From Mageeibacillus sp. UBA1193 (lineage in GTDB: Bacteria; Bacillota; Clostridia; Saccharofermentanales; Saccharofermentanaceae), in NCBI GenBank assembly GCA_002310155.1, contig DBYF01000133.1, forward strand, positions 1 through 14,247: a DNA stretch of 14,247 nucleotides. The letters are read 5' to 3'. Shown here piece by piece: positions 13,143 to 14,247 of this stretch. Position 1 is the stretch's first letter; every line of letters starts with the position of its first letter. Under the pieces are notes generated by a model, which was given only the letters and a program-made list of their open reading frames with translations, searched no databases and was not told the DNA's origin. Position numbers and translations under genes: made by a program.

Positions 13143-14247
13143 TTAGGGCTTTATTTGTGTGGGCTGATCTCCGCTCTTAAAGATGCCCTCATCCTTATCC
13201 CCGTCACGGCTCAGAAATGAGTATGCCGGAAGCGGTTTGTCCACTTTCAGAAGATACGTCATCTCGGCGTGCGGTGTCGACTCGATCGGTTCACCGTTCT
13301 CATCGAAAAGCGCTTCTGCCACGATCGGCTCCGGATATCCGTCCGGTGTCAGGATATGAAGTGTATCCCCCTGGAAGATCTTATTGCGCTGGGAAACGAC
13401 CGCGCAGCCCTTCTCCTCGTCATATCCCATGACCACACCGACCACGAATGCCGGTCTGTGATAGGTCTTATCCGGGAAGATCTGGGCATTTTCGCCCGGT
13501 TTGTCATAGTAGAATCCGGTCGCGAATTCACGGTGAACGGTTCTGTTCAGCATCTCCTGCCATCTCGGATCCTCAGCATAGTGCTCCGGATCTTCCATGT
13601 ATAGGTCAACAGCCTCTCTATAGGCCTTTGTGACCGATGCCGCGTAAAAAGCACCCTTGATCCTTCCTTCGAGCTTGAAGCTCGTTATGCCTGCTTTAAT
13701 CAGCTCAGGGATATGGCTGATCATGCACATATCCTTCGAATTGAAGATGTATGTACCGCGTTCGTCTTCCTGGATCGGGAGTGGTGCTTCGAGACGCTTC
13801 TCTTCCACTACGTAGTAACCCCAGCGGCATGGCTGGGCACAGGAGCCGGAATTCGCGGATCTACCCGTGAAATAGTTCGACAGCAGGCATCTGCCGGAAT
13901 AAGAAACACACATCGCGCCATGGACGAAGCATTCGAGTTCCAGGTCAGAAGGGATCGCTTTACGGATCTTTACGATCTCATCGAGCGTCAGTTCACGGGC
14001 CAGAACGACTCGCTTCGCGCCCTGCTCATACCAGAACTTACAGCCTTCACTGTTCGTGACACTTGCCTGGGTGCTGATATGGATCTCCAGGTCCGGGGCG
14101 AGTGCTTTTACCTTACGGAAAATACCGGCATCGGAAACGATCACGGCATCCATACCGATCTTCGAAAGGAACAGGATCTCGTCATCGAGGCGGGAGATAT
14201 CGTCCTCATGGGCCATAACGTTCACGGTGCAGTAGCACTTGACGCCG
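13143..14247 (-). CDS. U32-family protein (TrhP/YrrO-type), 5' end outside window
   Basis: The 367 residues in view belong to the U32 family. Members once called collagenase-like peptidases include TrhP/YegQ and YrrO, which take part in prephenate-dependent hydroxylation of wobble uridine 34 in tRNA (family knowledge). The U32 signature is complete: ELECFVHGAMCVSYSGRCLLS, followed by NSGSCAQPCRWGYY. These supply the Cys residues thought to hold an iron-sulfur cluster. KLEGRIKGAFYAA is also typical. The frame stays open to the edge (GVKCYCTVNVMAHEDD), so the GTG at 14225 is not the start. Roughly 40-60 residues are probably missing. The C-terminal beta-barrel-like region is present, ending before 13143. 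No terminator is obvious after the stop. Confidence 0.88.
   Translation of the reverse strand, partial: GVKCYCTVNVMAHEDDISRLDDEILFLSKIGMDAVIVSDAGIFRKVKALAPDLEIHISTQASVTNSEGCKFWYEQGAKRVVLARELTLDEIVKIRKAIPSDLELECFVHGAMCVSYSGRCLLSNYFTGRSANSGSCAQPCRWGYYVVEEKRLEAPLPIQEDERGTYIFNSKDMCMISHIPELIKAGITSFKLEGRIKGAFYAASVTKAYREAVDLYMEDPEHYAEDPRWQEMLNRTVHREFATGFYYDKPGENAQIFPDKTYHRPAFVVGVVMGYDEEKGCAVVSQRNKIFQGDTLHILTPDGYPEPIVAEALFDENGEPIESTPHAEMTYLLKVDKPLPAYSFLSRDGDKDEGIFKSGDQPTQIKP

Noticed and set aside
13058..13180. A 40-codon plus-strand frame from GTG with AAGGA upstream
   Set aside because: It overlaps the 3' end of the U32 gene on the opposite strand, has no promoter and shows no family features; it is likely chance.
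1..14247. Search for tRNA/rRNA genes, insertion sequences, phage attachment sites and defence systems
   Set aside because: No cloverleaf-like sequence ending in CCA, no transposase, no flanking repeats and no known defence-gene motifs were seen.

Overview
The window looks like chromosomal core and accessory DNA from a Gram-positive anaerobe of class Clostridia (Firmicutes/Bacillota) with mid-range GC. The basis is strong AGGAGG-type ribosome binding sites, sigma-A promoters with extended -10 elements, a Spo0A_C-like sporulation domain, a YdbC/PC4 protein, and the families present. Genus cannot be fixed from the sequence alone. TGA is used as a normal stop in several genes.

Layout, left to right. 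(1) A monocistronic HU gene with a near-consensus promoter and a strong terminator (29-432). (2) A minus-strand orphan protein with a Spo0A_C-like DNA-binding domain (436-1029). (3) A minus-strand operon, transcribed from about 5150 down to 1120: a PC4/YdbC single-strand DNA-binding protein, a six-TM membrane protein, NAD-dependent DNA ligase LigA, 5-formyl-THF cyclo-ligase and a two-TM protein. The last three genes are joined by ATGA stop/start overlaps. (4) A divergent membrane-anchored metallophosphoesterase (about 5228-6115). (5) A compact regulatory island (6120-7234). It holds three very small membrane-protein genes in two transcription units. Both units are preceded by the same promoter architecture: 11-bp-period AAGATAAAGAA-type boxes, a conserved AAATACATCGTCAA block, then a -10 at the same distance. 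Between them lie a third, unrelated 11-bp tandem repeat, an inverted repeat and a hairpin with a T tract. Together these could encode a short RNA carrying an anti-Shine-Dalgarno stretch. (6) Glycogen phosphorylase on the minus strand (7262-10000), carrying an unusual N-terminal tail of about 110 residues, rich in Lys, Ala and Pro and resembling histone H1. (7) A divergently promoted pair: a type IV prepilin peptidase and a CPBP-family membrane protein that lacks the expected histidines (10117-12011). (8) A minus-strand unit of a four-TM protein followed by a YccF-family gene broken by a TGA exactly where Trp is expected (12023-12969). (9) A U32-family protein, probably a tRNA-hydroxylation type, that runs off the right edge (13143-14247).

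Most genes are housekeeping: nucleoid, replication/repair, folate, glycogen and tRNA modification. The most unusual items are the H1-like tail on glycogen phosphorylase, the twinned promoters of the small membrane proteins with the possible sRNA between them, the YccF gene with TGA in place of TGG, and the CPBP protein with a degenerate active site. All family assignments come from reading motifs by eye; no database search was run.
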